This document shows, one piece after another, positions 36,059 through 44,421 of a stretch of DNA of 64,000 nt. Both the position numbers and the translations under genes were made by a program. Position 1 is the first letter of the stretch; every line of letters begins with the position of its first letter. Origin of the DNA: CAYRFE01 sp964423645 [NCBI: uncultured bacterium] (lineage in GTDB: Bacteria > Macinerneyibacteriota > Macinerneyibacteria > Macinerneyibacteriales); NCBI GenBank assembly GCA_964423645.1, contig CAYRFE010000010.1, positions 34,909-98,908 on the forward strand. Reading direction: 5' to 3'. Below the pieces are notes generated by a model, which searched no databases, was not told the DNA's origin, and saw only the letters and a program-made list of their open reading frames with translations.

Positions 36059-36906
36059 ACTACGACGTCTATGCCTTCTTCGCACTGAAACGCGAGCATT
36101 AAAATAGGATCATGCAATATTCCCGAATGCTTCACCGTTAATGATGCAACCGAAATACCTTTTTCATGCAATGCAGTACGCAATTCTCGGAATGCCCCCT
36201 GAATGATACGTGCTGAATCTTCCGTCGCAGTATACATATGAATACCTATTGTTGAGTGCCATTGACGAACGACGGCAAGAATCGTTCCAAGAGATGATAA
36301 CTCAGCCATTATACGGTACTCTTCCATTCCGGTCGAGTTTTTCGGTGTATACGAAAAATAGCCGTCTCGCAATAATTCATTCTCCACATAGGGAAATGCC
36401 ATAAAAAACATCCCTTTTTCACCATATTCTTGTGAAATGATCTTATCAAATTGTGCATGACGCAATATATCATCTGCTTCTTTTTCATTCGTAAGCAACG
36501 GGGAAACCGGTATTTTTGATAATTCCGATTGTTCCTGTAAAAATTCTTTGGTTAATTCGGTATCCGGTGATTTAATCACAATCCCGGGCAACCGTATCTG
36601 AAGAAAGGTCTTGAAAAAAGCGGCGAGCTTGGGTTCTGCTGACTCGAAAAGCTTGGGTAAAACCTTTTCCATGTTCACCAGTTCCAAAACCGGCAGTGGC
36701 GAAAGTGATTTTACTCGTACAAATATACCTTCCTTATCCTGTAATATCATTTCAGACGCCGCAGTTAAAACCGAGCCTTGTATTTTAATCGAAAAAAGAT
36801 TATTCCCGAGCTGCTCCTGTACCACGGCATGGTATAAGCCGCCTTTAATAAAAACAGGAAGCGGTTTCCCCTGCTGCAGGTGTAGTTGGATCGTATCAAC
36901 GCGCAT
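36055..36906 (-). CDS. FliK-like protein (C-terminal flagellar hook-length-control domain)
   Basis: A 283-residue protein. The C-terminal 90 residues (AELSSLGTILAVVRQWHS, then IIQGAFRELRTALHEKGISVASLTV) follow the pattern of the Flg_hook domain of FliK: LG-x-hydrophobic strand, helix with LR-x-AL-x-x-G, then a final strand. The N-terminal half (QGKPLPVFIKGGLYHAVVQE) is a small beta domain not recognised. Genetic coupling to the FlhB C-domain gene (4-bp overlap) fits, since FliK works by touching FlhB-C to switch export from hook to filament. Assignment is from pattern and context, not from strong identity. Confidence 0.6.
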   Translation of the reverse strand: MRVDTIQLHLQQGKPLPVFIKGGLYHAVVQEQLGNNLFSIKIQGSVLTAASEMILQDKEGIFVRVKSLSPLPVLELVNMEKVLPKLFESAEPKLAAFFKTFLQIRLPGIVIKSPDTELTKEFLQEQSELSKIPVSPLLTNEKEADDILRHAQFDKIISQEYGEKGMFFMAFPYVENELLRDGYFSYTPKNSTGMEEYRIMAELSSLGTILAVVRQWHSTIGIHMYTATEDSARIIQGAFRELRTALHEKGISVASLTVKHSGILHDPILMLAFQCEEGIDVVV

Positions 36907-37501
36907 CTCTTGCCTTCAACGCCTTAAGTTTTATAATAAAATCGACCTCACCCGGTGAAATATTAAAACGACGACTGAGAGTGATCTTATCTGTTCCGTT
37001 CACAAACAAACCATACACCGCGTCATAGTCCAAGGTTTGGGAGTCTGTGCTTTTTTTCTGCATCTCGATACAAGTATTGATGTTTTTTACACCATTACCG
37101 GCTTTTAACACCAAGTCACCGATGCCTGCAGCTTCAGGTGCTTTTTCTAAATACTTCCCGACCTCATCTATTAAATCTTTCATGACAATCTGTAATTTTT
37201 GTATCTCCTCACGACTGCCTTTTCGAATCCTACGTTCTCGCGAGAGAAAAAGTACGATTATAATAATGATCAATATTAAAAACACACCATAAAATATCAT
37301 CTCACGTTCACGTATACGAAGCGGAGAGTTTTTAATGGAATCAAGCTCCTGACGCTCTTCAAGTAACCGCTGTTGTTCAATTTCAAGCTCTCTTAACAAT
37401 CGCTCATATCGAACTTTTTCCGTCTCTTCCGTTTTTTGAGCAAAGACGGGTGCACTTGCAGTTGTGAAAAAAAGAATGAAAAGACTAACCCTTAATATCA
37501 A
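36896..37501 (-). CDS. DUF6115-like membrane protein, probable TTG start
   Basis: About 201 residues. A start at TTG 37501 is proposed because GGGGAG lies 6-7 nt upstream and translation then gives a clean signal peptide (start, ILRVSLFILFF, TTASAPVFA cut before QK). ATG codons at 37534 and 37579 are in frame but lack ribosome sites. After a Glu/Arg-rich coiled coil (residues 25-60) comes a membrane helix (MIFYGVFLILIIIIIVLFL), a second helical region, and a C-terminal HTH-like segment YDAVYGLFVNGTDKITLSRR seen in small proteins of flagellar operons. Function unknown. It overlaps its neighbours by 17 and 11 bp. Confidence 0.65.
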   Translation of the reverse strand: MILRVSLFILFFTTASAPVFAQKTEETEKVRYERLLRELEIEQQRLLEERQELDSIKNSPLRIREREMIFYGVFLILIIIIIVLFLSRERRIRKGSREEIQKLQIVMKDLIDEVGKYLEKAPEAAGIGDLVLKAGNGVKNINTCIEMQKKSTDSQTLDYDAVYGLFVNGTDKITLSRRFNISPGEVDFIIKLKALKARDAR

Positions 37502-37817
37502 TTTCGCTCCCCTTTGAGTCGGTGTACTCAACATGTTTGTTTTTTGTATATACCGCGCAAAAATATTCTTTCTTCCCATTTTTTTCCCGCCTCCGCCTTC
37601 TATGTCGCCTACTTTCGTCGCGATCCTCCCCGTGTAATTCGACTATATCTTCCTGTTGTACTTCGTGAACTTTTTCTATTTTTTCCCGCTGCTCTGTTTT
37701 ATCGGCATCCCGCACATGTCCTTGTTGCGCGAACGCAGCTTCTTTATTGACACTCTGCACCTTTTCAACCGAATCACTCCCAGTGATATTAATGCGCACA
37801 TCATTAATTTTCATCAT
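37485..37817 (-). CDS. Small charged protein downstream of fliA
   Basis: A 110-residue hydrophilic protein not recognised. It is rich in Glu, Lys and Arg, with a run RRHRRRRREKNGKKE near residue 75, and begins MMKINDVRINITGSDSVEKV. The ATG follows the fliA stop with no gap, and its end overlaps the next gene by 17 bp, which supports translation. A similarly placed small ORF after the sigma28 gene is known in treponemes, but similarity could not be checked. Confidence 0.6.
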   Translation of the reverse strand: MMKINDVRINITGSDSVEKVQSVNKEAAFAQQGHVRDADKTEQREKIEKVHEVQQEDIVELHGEDRDESRRHRRRRREKNGKKEYFCAVYTKNKHVEYTDSKGSEIDIKG

Positions 37818-38564
37818 TTATACCAATGTTTTTAACACCCGCCGCAATCGATGAAGTGCTGATGCCCGAATTTGTGATACACGTGATTCACTGACACTTA
37901 ATACGGCACCAATCTCTTTCAAATTGAGTTTCTCATAGTAATAGAGAATAATCACAAGCTTTTCCGTTTCAGGTAATGAAGAAACAGAGTCCTTCAGTGC
38001 CTCGAATATTTCTTCGATCTCTAATTTTTCTTGCGCCGAGGGATTATTTTTATCTTCAATGATTGATATGAAAGAATCATGATCAAAAGTCAATTCCGTG
38101 TCATATGACAACACCGCCAATGAGTCCAATTGACCTATCACTGCATAATATTCATCGACTGTCATATCGGCTTCTTGTGCTATATCTTCCGGTTGCGGTT
38201 CGGTTTTCAACCGAACTCTCAGTACGTCTATCGCATGATTGATAATTTTCTCTTTAGCCCGAAGCGTACGTGAAACCGCGTCATGTTGACGTAAGTAATC
38301 CCAAATCGAACCTTTAATGCGTCGATATGCAAACGTGATGAACTCAACACCTTTCGTGGGGTCAAAATTATCAACCGCTTCGATAAGTCCGACACACCCG
38401 ACACTCACGAGTTCATGTCGATCGATGCCGTCAAACGACGCAACAGCCATACTGCCGACAATTTTTTTCACTAAAGTAAGATAATACTCAATAATTTTCG
38501 ATCTGACCGATTCCGTCTTATTGAGTCGAAAATCTTCCCACAGCGCGAACTCATCCTTCAACAT
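37818..38564 (-). CDS. fliA: Flagellar sigma factor FliA/WhiG (sigma28)
   Basis: A 248-residue sigma70-family factor of the FliA/WhiG group. Region 2 shows YYLTLVKKIVGSM, DRHELVSVGCVGLIEAVDNFDPTKGVEF and FAYRRIKGSIWDYLRQHD. Region 3 starts SRTLRAKEKIINHAIDVLR, and region 4 is PETEKLVIILYYYEKLNLKEIGAVLSVSESRVSQI, with its HTH. It directs RNA polymerase to late flagellar promoters. GGAG precedes the ATG and the start overlaps the upstream membrane-protein gene by 14 bp. An anti-sigma factor FlgM is not seen here. Confidence 0.92.
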   Translation of the reverse strand: MLKDEFALWEDFRLNKTESVRSKIIEYYLTLVKKIVGSMAVASFDGIDRHELVSVGCVGLIEAVDNFDPTKGVEFITFAYRRIKGSIWDYLRQHDAVSRTLRAKEKIINHAIDVLRVRLKTEPQPEDIAQEADMTVDEYYAVIGQLDSLAVLSYDTELTFDHDSFISIIEDKNNPSAQEKLEIEEIFEALKDSVSSLPETEKLVIILYYYEKLNLKEIGAVLSVSESRVSQIRASALHRLRRVLKTLV

Positions 38565-38838
38565 TCAGGTTGTCTCCTTTATCATTCTCACTGTTCCGTC
38601 TTTTGGTCGAATGTAATACATCGCGCAACCGTTTATGTTCCATTTCATTCACAATGACGGTCTCCAATATTTTTCCAAGTGCAGAAAAAAAGAAAAAAAT
38701 GACCGCGGCTCCGGCAGCGATATACCAAAAATCCGCTTTTTTACCGTACAATAAAAATGCCGCGGCAAATGCCGCAATACCGGCAACCACAACCACTCCA
38801 TGATGCAATATGACGAGAGAATCATCGTGGGTCATCAC
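38551..38838 (-). CDS. Small two-helix membrane protein (flhG-fliA interval)
   Basis: A 95-residue protein with two hydrophobic segments (VVVAGIAAFAAAFLLY and YIAAGAAVIFFFFSALGKI) and a basic cytoplasmic tail (NEMEHKRLRDVLHSTKRRN). No family recognised. A small membrane protein between the PilZ gene and fliA also occurs in treponeme flagellar operons, which I use as context only. It overlaps the PilZ gene by 4 bp and fliA by 14 bp. Confidence 0.7.
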   Translation of the reverse strand: MMTHDDSLVILHHGVVVVAGIAAFAAAFLLYGKKADFWYIAAGAAVIFFFFSALGKILETVIVNEMEHKRLRDVLHSTKRRNSENDKGDNLNVEG

Positions 38839-39458
38839 ATACCGCCGATATAATAGTAAAATTTCATTCGCTCTTCTTCTGAAAGACTCACAAATTGAAC
38901 CCCGACCAAATATCCGTCACCTTTCACGTCAACACGCTTTGCATATCCAAATACACGAGTTTTCGGACCTTTAGGGAAAAATATCGTTAACTCAATATTT
39001 TGTTCATCTTCAAACGGATATTGTGTGGTGATCATACCGCCGCCTGCGCTCATATCAATGAATGTCCCCTGCTGATCACGCCAATCAACACTCGGTAAGG
39101 GAAGAATTCGCATCGTTACGGGAATTGCACATTCGCGTCGCTCATACTGACGCCGATTAGACTCTTTTATGTTTTTCGGATACTCGATACCCAGCATCGG
39201 TTCAGGATCAAGAGTTCTACTGACAATGCGCACATAAAATTCAAACATTCGCTGAGACTCAAAGTAAAAGCAACGCACTATCTCACCGCGAGGCAACGGC
39301 ATGATCATACCGTTTTTCGAGGGTGTAGAGACGGTAAATGTTGCATTCTTTTGTATGCCGAGAATTTGTGTTCGGTACACGCCGGCATACGGATCACCGA
39401 AAATCTCAATAAATATTCGCATCTTCTCTTTTAATTGACGACCACCGAACAAACTCAC
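38835..39458 (-). CDS. PilZ domain c-di-GMP-binding protein
   Basis: A 207-residue protein. The C-terminal PilZ domain has both c-di-GMP-binding motifs: R103-QYE-R107 (in NRRQYERRE) and D135-MSAGG. The N-terminal half (about 1-95) looks like a YcgR-type flagellar-brake domain with VRCFYFESQRMFEFYVRIVS. It probably binds c-di-GMP and modulates flagellar rotation or assembly. It starts within the stop of flhG (ATGA) and overlaps the next gene by 4 bp. Confidence 0.88.
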   Translation of the reverse strand: MSLFGGRQLKEKMRIFIEIFGDPYAGVYRTQILGIQKNATFTVSTPSKNGMIMPLPRGEIVRCFYFESQRMFEFYVRIVSRTLDPEPMLGIEYPKNIKESNRRQYERRECAIPVTMRILPLPSVDWRDQQGTFIDMSAGGGMITTQYPFEDEQNIELTIFFPKGPKTRVFGYAKRVDVKGDGYLVGVQFVSLSEEERMKFYYYIGGM

Positions 39459-40300
39459 TTTTTCACCCCCAAAAACGCAAGGGCCTTTGAAAAGAAATTC
39501 ATTGTCTGTTCATTTTGGGGTTTTCTTTTTATAAGATCTTTCGCAATCTGTCGGAAACATCCCGATGACATCGACTGCGGGTGCCGTAAAAACACCGGTG
39601 TTTGTTCTCGCACAGACTGCTTTAAGCGTTCATCATATAACACATACCCGAAATACGTTACTCCGTATTTTAAAAACTTTGTTGACACAAGATTTAATTT
39701 TTCAGCTACGTCAACGGCGTCTTTTTTATTATTAACCATATTTACCACGAGTTTCAACGACGTATCCGGATTATTTCGTGTAATGACCTTTATCATCGCA
39801 TATGCATCAGTCATGGCCGTTGGATCAGGAGTAGTGATAATGATCGTTTCATCACATGCGTAAATAAAACTCATAACATTTGCACTCATACCGGATCCTG
39901 TATCGATAAGTAAAAAATCATATGCGTCTTCCAATTTTGCAAGGTGAAAGGCCAGGCGATTATGATCATTTTCCGATAACTCACTCATTTCCTGCACACC
40001 GCTTGCGGCAGGAACTATCGCAATACCTTCAGGTCCCTGGACGATGACATCATCAAAAGAGCGTTCATTTCTCAAGAAATGAACCAAATTGTATCTCGGA
40101 CGGATACCATAGAGGACATCCACGTTACCCAAGCTCAGGTCGGCATCGAAAATGCACACGGTCTTTCCCTCGGCACGAAGCGCAAGAGCAACATTTGCGA
40201 CAAAGTTTGATTTCCCCACTCCTCCCTTACCACTCGTAATAGTGATAATCCGTCGTTCTTTACCAACGAGTTGCGAAAGGGAATATGCTTGATTCTCCAT
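39455..40300 (-). CDS. flhG: FlhG (MinD-like ATPase controlling flagellar number and placement)
   Basis: A 281-residue ParA/MinD ATPase. The deviant Walker A SGKGGVGKS is at residues 23-31, with CIFDADLSLGNVDVLYG (Walker A' region) and YDFLLIDTGSGMSANVMSF (Walker B). The C-terminal region lacks a clear MinD membrane helix but ends with KALAFLGVKK. FlhG restrains FlhF and flagellar number. It lies 2 bp after flhF with AAGGAG upstream. Confidence 0.92.
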   Translation of the reverse strand: MENQAYSLSQLVGKERRIITITSGKGGVGKSNFVANVALALRAEGKTVCIFDADLSLGNVDVLYGIRPRYNLVHFLRNERSFDDVIVQGPEGIAIVPAASGVQEMSELSENDHNRLAFHLAKLEDAYDFLLIDTGSGMSANVMSFIYACDETIIITTPDPTAMTDAYAMIKVITRNNPDTSLKLVVNMVNNKKDAVDVAEKLNLVSTKFLKYGVTYFGYVLYDERLKQSVREQTPVFLRHPQSMSSGCFRQIAKDLIKRKPQNEQTMNFFSKALAFLGVKK

Positions 40301-40302
40301 AC

Positions 40303-41475
40303 TTATACTCCTTTAAGAAGTTTTGTCACAAGGTACTTTTTATCGGCGGTCAAAATGTCTTCCGGTATATTCTGTCCATTGGTAACGTACGCCAACGGAC
40401 GATTTACATTAATACTCATGGATAAAAGAAATCCGAATGTGGTCGTTTCGTCAAGTTTTGTAAAGATGATTTTATCAATGCGAAAGACGTTAAAGCGTTT
40501 GACCGTCTCATACATATCGCGAATCTTAGATGTTGCCGATAATACACAATATACTTCATCCGGGCTCAAAATAGTGCAGTATTTCTCTAGTTCTTCCAGA
40601 CTTCTCGTATCACCCGGAGATCGACCGATCGTATCAACAAAAATAACATCTTTATCCGAAAAACGTCGCATCGCGCCGGAAATATCGTCTGCGGTATAAG
40701 CAATCTCAATCGGAAGATCAAGAATATTCGCAAACGTTTTCAATTGCTCAACCGCGCCCAAACGAAAAGTATCAATCGTTAATAATCCCACTTTTTTATT
40801 TTGATAAATAACCGCATTCGCTGCCAATTTCGCAAGAGTGGTGGTCTTCCCCACGCCCGTCGGACCGATAAACATAACAACATAATTACTTTTTTTAATA
40901 GAGATTCCTTTTGACAGCGATAACAGATCGCCGGCAATACTGCGAAGACGTTCATTAATTGTCTCAGGAGATACTTCTCCAAGTTCTTTGTACAACTTGT
41001 CGACGACTTGATAGGCAATATATTCTTCTACATCATTACTCATAAGTTTTATGAATAACTCTTTGTAATACCCGGAAAACGTTATTCGATCCTGCACGAG
41101 CACGGTTTCTTTGAGTTGCTCTATGGTCGTTCGCAATCCCGCGATCTCCTGTTCAATGGCTTTTGCAGAAAACGTAGTCGTACTGCTGTATTCAGCTTTG
41201 GGACGAATATTCTCCCTCATCGGAGCAACCTCAACCACAGACTCCATATACGAATCATTGTCTTCTGCCGGAGGGGCAACCGTAATACCGGATGAATCGG
41301 CAGGTTCATAATCGATCGCCGCAGTCACTTCGATCTCTGTCTTACCGATCATACCTAAAAAACCGTCTTTGACAACCTGTTGCGTCTTCAGTATGACCGC
41401 ATTTGCGCCAAGTTCGTTGCGAACCATCTTTAACGCATCTTTTATACTGTCTGCACGAAATTTCTTGATCTTCAT
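40303..41475 (-). CDS. flhF: FlhF (SRP-type GTPase for flagellar placement)
   Basis: A 390-residue SRP-family GTPase. The N-terminal B domain (MKIKKFRADSIKDALKMVR) is followed by an acidic linker, the N domain, and the G domain with P-loop GPTGVGKTT (204-212), KVGLLTIDTFRLGAVEQLKTFA, VDTIGRSPGD in place of the usual DTAGR, and IIFTKLDETTTFG. It recruits early flagellar components to the cell pole. It overlaps the stop of flhA by 4 bp. Confidence 0.93.
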   Translation of the reverse strand: MKIKKFRADSIKDALKMVRNELGANAVILKTQQVVKDGFLGMIGKTEIEVTAAIDYEPADSSGITVAPPAEDNDSYMESVVEVAPMRENIRPKAEYSSTTTFSAKAIEQEIAGLRTTIEQLKETVLVQDRITFSGYYKELFIKLMSNDVEEYIAYQVVDKLYKELGEVSPETINERLRSIAGDLLSLSKGISIKKSNYVVMFIGPTGVGKTTTLAKLAANAVIYQNKKVGLLTIDTFRLGAVEQLKTFANILDLPIEIAYTADDISGAMRRFSDKDVIFVDTIGRSPGDTRSLEELEKYCTILSPDEVYCVLSATSKIRDMYETVKRFNVFRIDKIIFTKLDETTTFGFLLSMSINVNRPLAYVTNGQNIPEDILTADKKYLVTKLLKGV

Positions 41476-43529
41476 GACTGCACTCCAATCATACCTATTA
41501 CCTGAACCGAAATACCCGGATCAATTTCATTATACGACAAAACGGTGGCATCGGGGAAATATCCTTCAATTAATCGTCTGTAATACGGTCTCACGTTGGG
41601 AGACACAAGAAATAACGGTGGAATTCCCTTGTCGGTGCTTTGTTTCTTTATAGAATCAACTACTCGTTTATATAATCCGGGTTCTAACGATACATTCATG
41701 CCGAATGTTGTTTGTTTCAATGAAGAGACGATCGTCTGCTCAAGCTCCGGATCGAGTGTAAATGCTTGTAGAGTTCCCGCATTGAGATAATTATGAATAA
41801 ACTGTTTGGAAAGCGATAACCGAACATATTCGGTCAGAATATCGATATCCTTCACTGTATCAATGTAATCGGCAACGGTCTCAAGGATCGTCGTCATATC
41901 TCGCACAGATATTCCCTCATGTAAAAGATTTTGAAGTATTTTTTGAAGATTTCCGACAGATATTTTCCCGGGTATGATCTCGTCCACAACCACTGCATTT
42001 TGCTTCTTTGCATTGTCAATGAGCTCATTGACATCCTGGCGGGTTATTATTTCATCTGCACGGCGTTTAATGAGTTCAGTAAGATGAGTGGCAATAACCG
42101 CCGCAGGTTCTACCACGGTATAGCCGAGCACTTCAGCACGTTCTTTATCCTCTTTCCGTATCCACGTAGCGGCAAGATTAAAAACCGGTTCAATCGTTTG
42201 TATACCCTCGATCTCTCCGGTGACAGTACCCGGGTTCATGGCGAGCACATACTCGGGCATCAACTCTCCGTTCCCCGCTTCCACGCCTTTGATATTTATC
42301 GCATATTGATTCGGTTTCAACTGCATATTATCGCGAATTCGAATAGGAGGCATGATAAAACCGACATCCATTGCGATTTGTTTTCGTATCATTGATATCC
42401 TGCTTAAAAGGTCTCCGTCACGTTCCTTGTCGACAAGAAAAATCAAACCGTATCCGATCTCAAGCTCAAGCGTATCAACCTGCATCATTGACCCGATCTC
42501 TTTACGTTCGTCTTCGGGTGTCATCACCTGTGAGGCATCTTCCGAAGCCTTCATTTTCGCCGCTTCGGTCGCAGCAAGAGCTTCTGTTTTGACGGTCGCT
42601 TTCATAGTATACGCGATTGACCCGAATATTGCGGCAAGCACAAGAAACGGCAGCGCGGGAAAACCCGGCATGAATGCAAAAAAAGCCAAAGAAATCGCGG
42701 CGACGATCAACGCACGAGGTTGCCCTGTCATTTGTTTAATAAACTCACTGCCGAAATCAGACTCACTCGCGGCACGCGTCACGATCATACCAGCCGAGGT
42801 TGAAATAATAAGAGCAGGCATTTGTGAAACAAGTCCGTCACCAACGGTTAAAATCGTATACGTTGCACCTGCAACATCCCAGGGCATGCCCTTTTGTGCG
42901 ATACCGACGATAAATCCGACAACAATATTTAAAACGGTAATAATGATACCCGCGATTGCATCACCGCGCACGAACTTCGATGCTCCGTCCATCGCGCCGT
43001 AAAAATCTGCTTCTCGGCGAATTTCCTCACGACGACGACGTGCTTCGCCTTCATCGATCATGCCGGCATTGAGATCGGCATCAATCGCCATCTGCTTTCC
43101 GGGCATTGCATCAAGAGTAAAACGTGCGGCAACTTCGGCAATACGGGTCGCGCCTTTCGTGATGACCACAAATTGAATAATGACCAATATAACAAAGATC
43201 GTAAAACCGACAATGTAATTTCCTCCAACCACGAAATTACCGAATGCGGCAATGATACGCCCCGCCTCCGCATTAAGAAGAATGGAACGAGTGGTCGCCA
43301 CATTCAATGACAATCTGAAAAGCGTCATTACAAGCAGTATCGACGGATATGCCGAAAGCTCCAACGGTTTTATGATATAGATCGTAATAAACAATAAAAG
43401 AACAGACCCGGCAATATTCGCCGCGATGAGAAAATCAAGCAAAAATTGAGGTACGGGAATGATCATGAGCAATATTACGCCCATAACGGCAAGCGGCACT
43501 GCAATACTGTATATCGCACGATTATTCAT
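41472..43529 (-). CDS. flhA: FlhA (flagellar type III export gate)
   Basis: About 685 residues. Eight N-terminal membrane helices (AIYSIAVPLAVMGVILLM onward) carry the FHIPEP signature RFTLDAMPGKQMAIDADLNAG, with DEGEARRRR following. The large cytoplasmic domain (from about 335) has GYGLIFLVDKERDG, EPAAVIATHLTELI and VLSYNEIDPGISVQVIGMIG. FlhA drives proton-coupled export of flagellar subunits. The start is placed at 43529: the upstream in-frame TTG at 43544 lies directly before the -10 box and cannot be transcribed from this promoter. First gene of the long operon. Confidence 0.94.
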   Translation of the reverse strand: MNNRAIYSIAVPLAVMGVILLMIIPVPQFLLDFLIAANIAGSVLLLFITIYIIKPLELSAYPSILLVMTLFRLSLNVATTRSILLNAEAGRIIAAFGNFVVGGNYIVGFTIFVILVIIQFVVITKGATRIAEVAARFTLDAMPGKQMAIDADLNAGMIDEGEARRRREEIRREADFYGAMDGASKFVRGDAIAGIIITVLNIVVGFIVGIAQKGMPWDVAGATYTILTVGDGLVSQMPALIISTSAGMIVTRAASESDFGSEFIKQMTGQPRALIVAAISLAFFAFMPGFPALPFLVLAAIFGSIAYTMKATVKTEALAATEAAKMKASEDASQVMTPEDERKEIGSMMQVDTLELEIGYGLIFLVDKERDGDLLSRISMIRKQIAMDVGFIMPPIRIRDNMQLKPNQYAINIKGVEAGNGELMPEYVLAMNPGTVTGEIEGIQTIEPVFNLAATWIRKEDKERAEVLGYTVVEPAAVIATHLTELIKRRADEIITRQDVNELIDNAKKQNAVVVDEIIPGKISVGNLQKILQNLLHEGISVRDMTTILETVADYIDTVKDIDILTEYVRLSLSKQFIHNYLNAGTLQAFTLDPELEQTIVSSLKQTTFGMNVSLEPGLYKRVVDSIKKQSTDKGIPPLFLVSPNVRPYYRRLIEGYFPDATVLSYNEIDPGISVQVIGMIGVQS

Positions 43530-43535
43530 ACCGCC

Positions 43536-43564
43536 ATTATACAATTTTTACGTTTAAAAGTCAA
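43536..43564 (-). promoter_or_regulatory. Leaderless promoter of flhA and the flagellar/signalling operon
   Basis: On the minus strand TTGACT (43564-43559), 17-nt spacer, perfect TATAAT (43541-43536), then six bases and the ATG at 43529. Transcription should begin at the start codon. No Shine-Dalgarno sequence precedes it, whereas the downstream genes mostly have one or use stop/start overlap. Confidence 0.72.
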
Positions 43565-43655
43565 CACATACAGCGCTTTTCTATTGACCGCCGCAGGTAT
43601 AATGGTATCATAACGTCATTACGGAAAAATAAAACAACCGACGAAAGGCAGCGCC

Positions 43656-44414
43656 ATGACAATTGACCTCAACTGCGATATGGGTGAAGGATACGGAACC
43701 TACACGATCGGCAACGACGAAGCAATAATGCCCTTTATTTCTTCTGCAAATATCGCATGCGGTTTTCATGCGGGCGACCCGTCTGTGATCATGCACACCA
43801 TTCGTCTGGCAAAAAAACATCATGTCGCGATCGGAGCACACCCTGGATATCCCGATCTGGCAGGCTTCGGACGCCGTACTATGCACATGAGCCCCGACGA
43901 GCTGTATGCAAGCATGCTGTATCAAGTCGGTGCACTCAAAAGCATGGCCGAAGCCTTGGGCACGACATTACACCATGTCAAACCGCACGGCGCACTCTAT
44001 AATGATGCGGCAAAAAACGAAGACATCGCATCTGCGATGATCAATGCCGTGAAGGACATCGACAATTCGCTTTTATTCGTCGGACTCGCACAATCTGTCA
44101 TGCTTCACGCGGCAGAAAAAGCAGGATTACGTACATTACACGAGTTTTTTGCCGACCGTTCGTATAATGATGACGGATCCCTTGTTTCACGACAACTACC
44201 GGGAGCGGTCATTCACGATACCGAAACTGTACTGCATCGTGTGATCGGCATGATAAGGACCAATACCGTTCAAACTATGAGCGGTAAAACAATTCCAATC
44301 ACTGCGCACACGATCTGCATTCACGGCGACAATCCTCACGCCCCCGAATTCGCACGCATGTTGCATGAACGTTTAACGGCTGAAAACATACGAATTCACG
44401 CTCCCGAAAGGTGA
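43656..44414 (+). CDS. pxpA: 5-oxoprolinase subunit A (LamB/YcsF family)
   Basis: A 252-residue LamB/YcsF protein. It begins MTIDLNCDMGEGYGTYTIGN and has IMPFISSANIACGFHAGDP, HVAIGAHPGYPDLAGFGRR, HVKPHGALYND and HTICIHGDNPHA, all family hallmarks with likely metal ligands His/Asp. With PxpB and PxpC it hydrolyses 5-oxoproline (pyroglutamate) to glutamate using ATP in the cytoplasm. It is divergent from flhA and leads a tight three-gene operon. GAAAGG lies upstream of the ATG. Confidence 0.93.
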   Translation: MTIDLNCDMGEGYGTYTIGNDEAIMPFISSANIACGFHAGDPSVIMHTIRLAKKHHVAIGAHPGYPDLAGFGRRTMHMSPDELYASMLYQVGALKSMAEALGTTLHHVKPHGALYNDAAKNEDIASAMINAVKDIDNSLLFVGLAQSVMLHAAEKAGLRTLHEFFADRSYNDDGSLVSRQLPGAVIHDTETVLHRVIGMIRTNTVQTMSGKTIPITAHTICIHGDNPHAPEFARMLHERLTAENIRIHAPER

Positions 44415-44421
44415 TTTGCGA

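Noticed and set aside
42352-43002. 216-codon plus-strand frame opposite flhA
   Set aside because: Antisense shadow of conserved flhA coding sequence.
41472-43529. FlhA as a virulence-type (injectisome) export protein
   Set aside because: The neighbours flhF, flhG and fliA show this is the flagellar form.
43530-43544. TTG start of flhA at 43544
   Set aside because: The -10 box lies between it and the ATG at 43529, so it would not be in the transcript from this promoter.
43585-43610. TTGACC and TATAAT upstream of pxpA as a promoter
   Set aside because: Only 8 nt separate them; TTGACC with TATCAT at 16 nt is possible but too weak to list.
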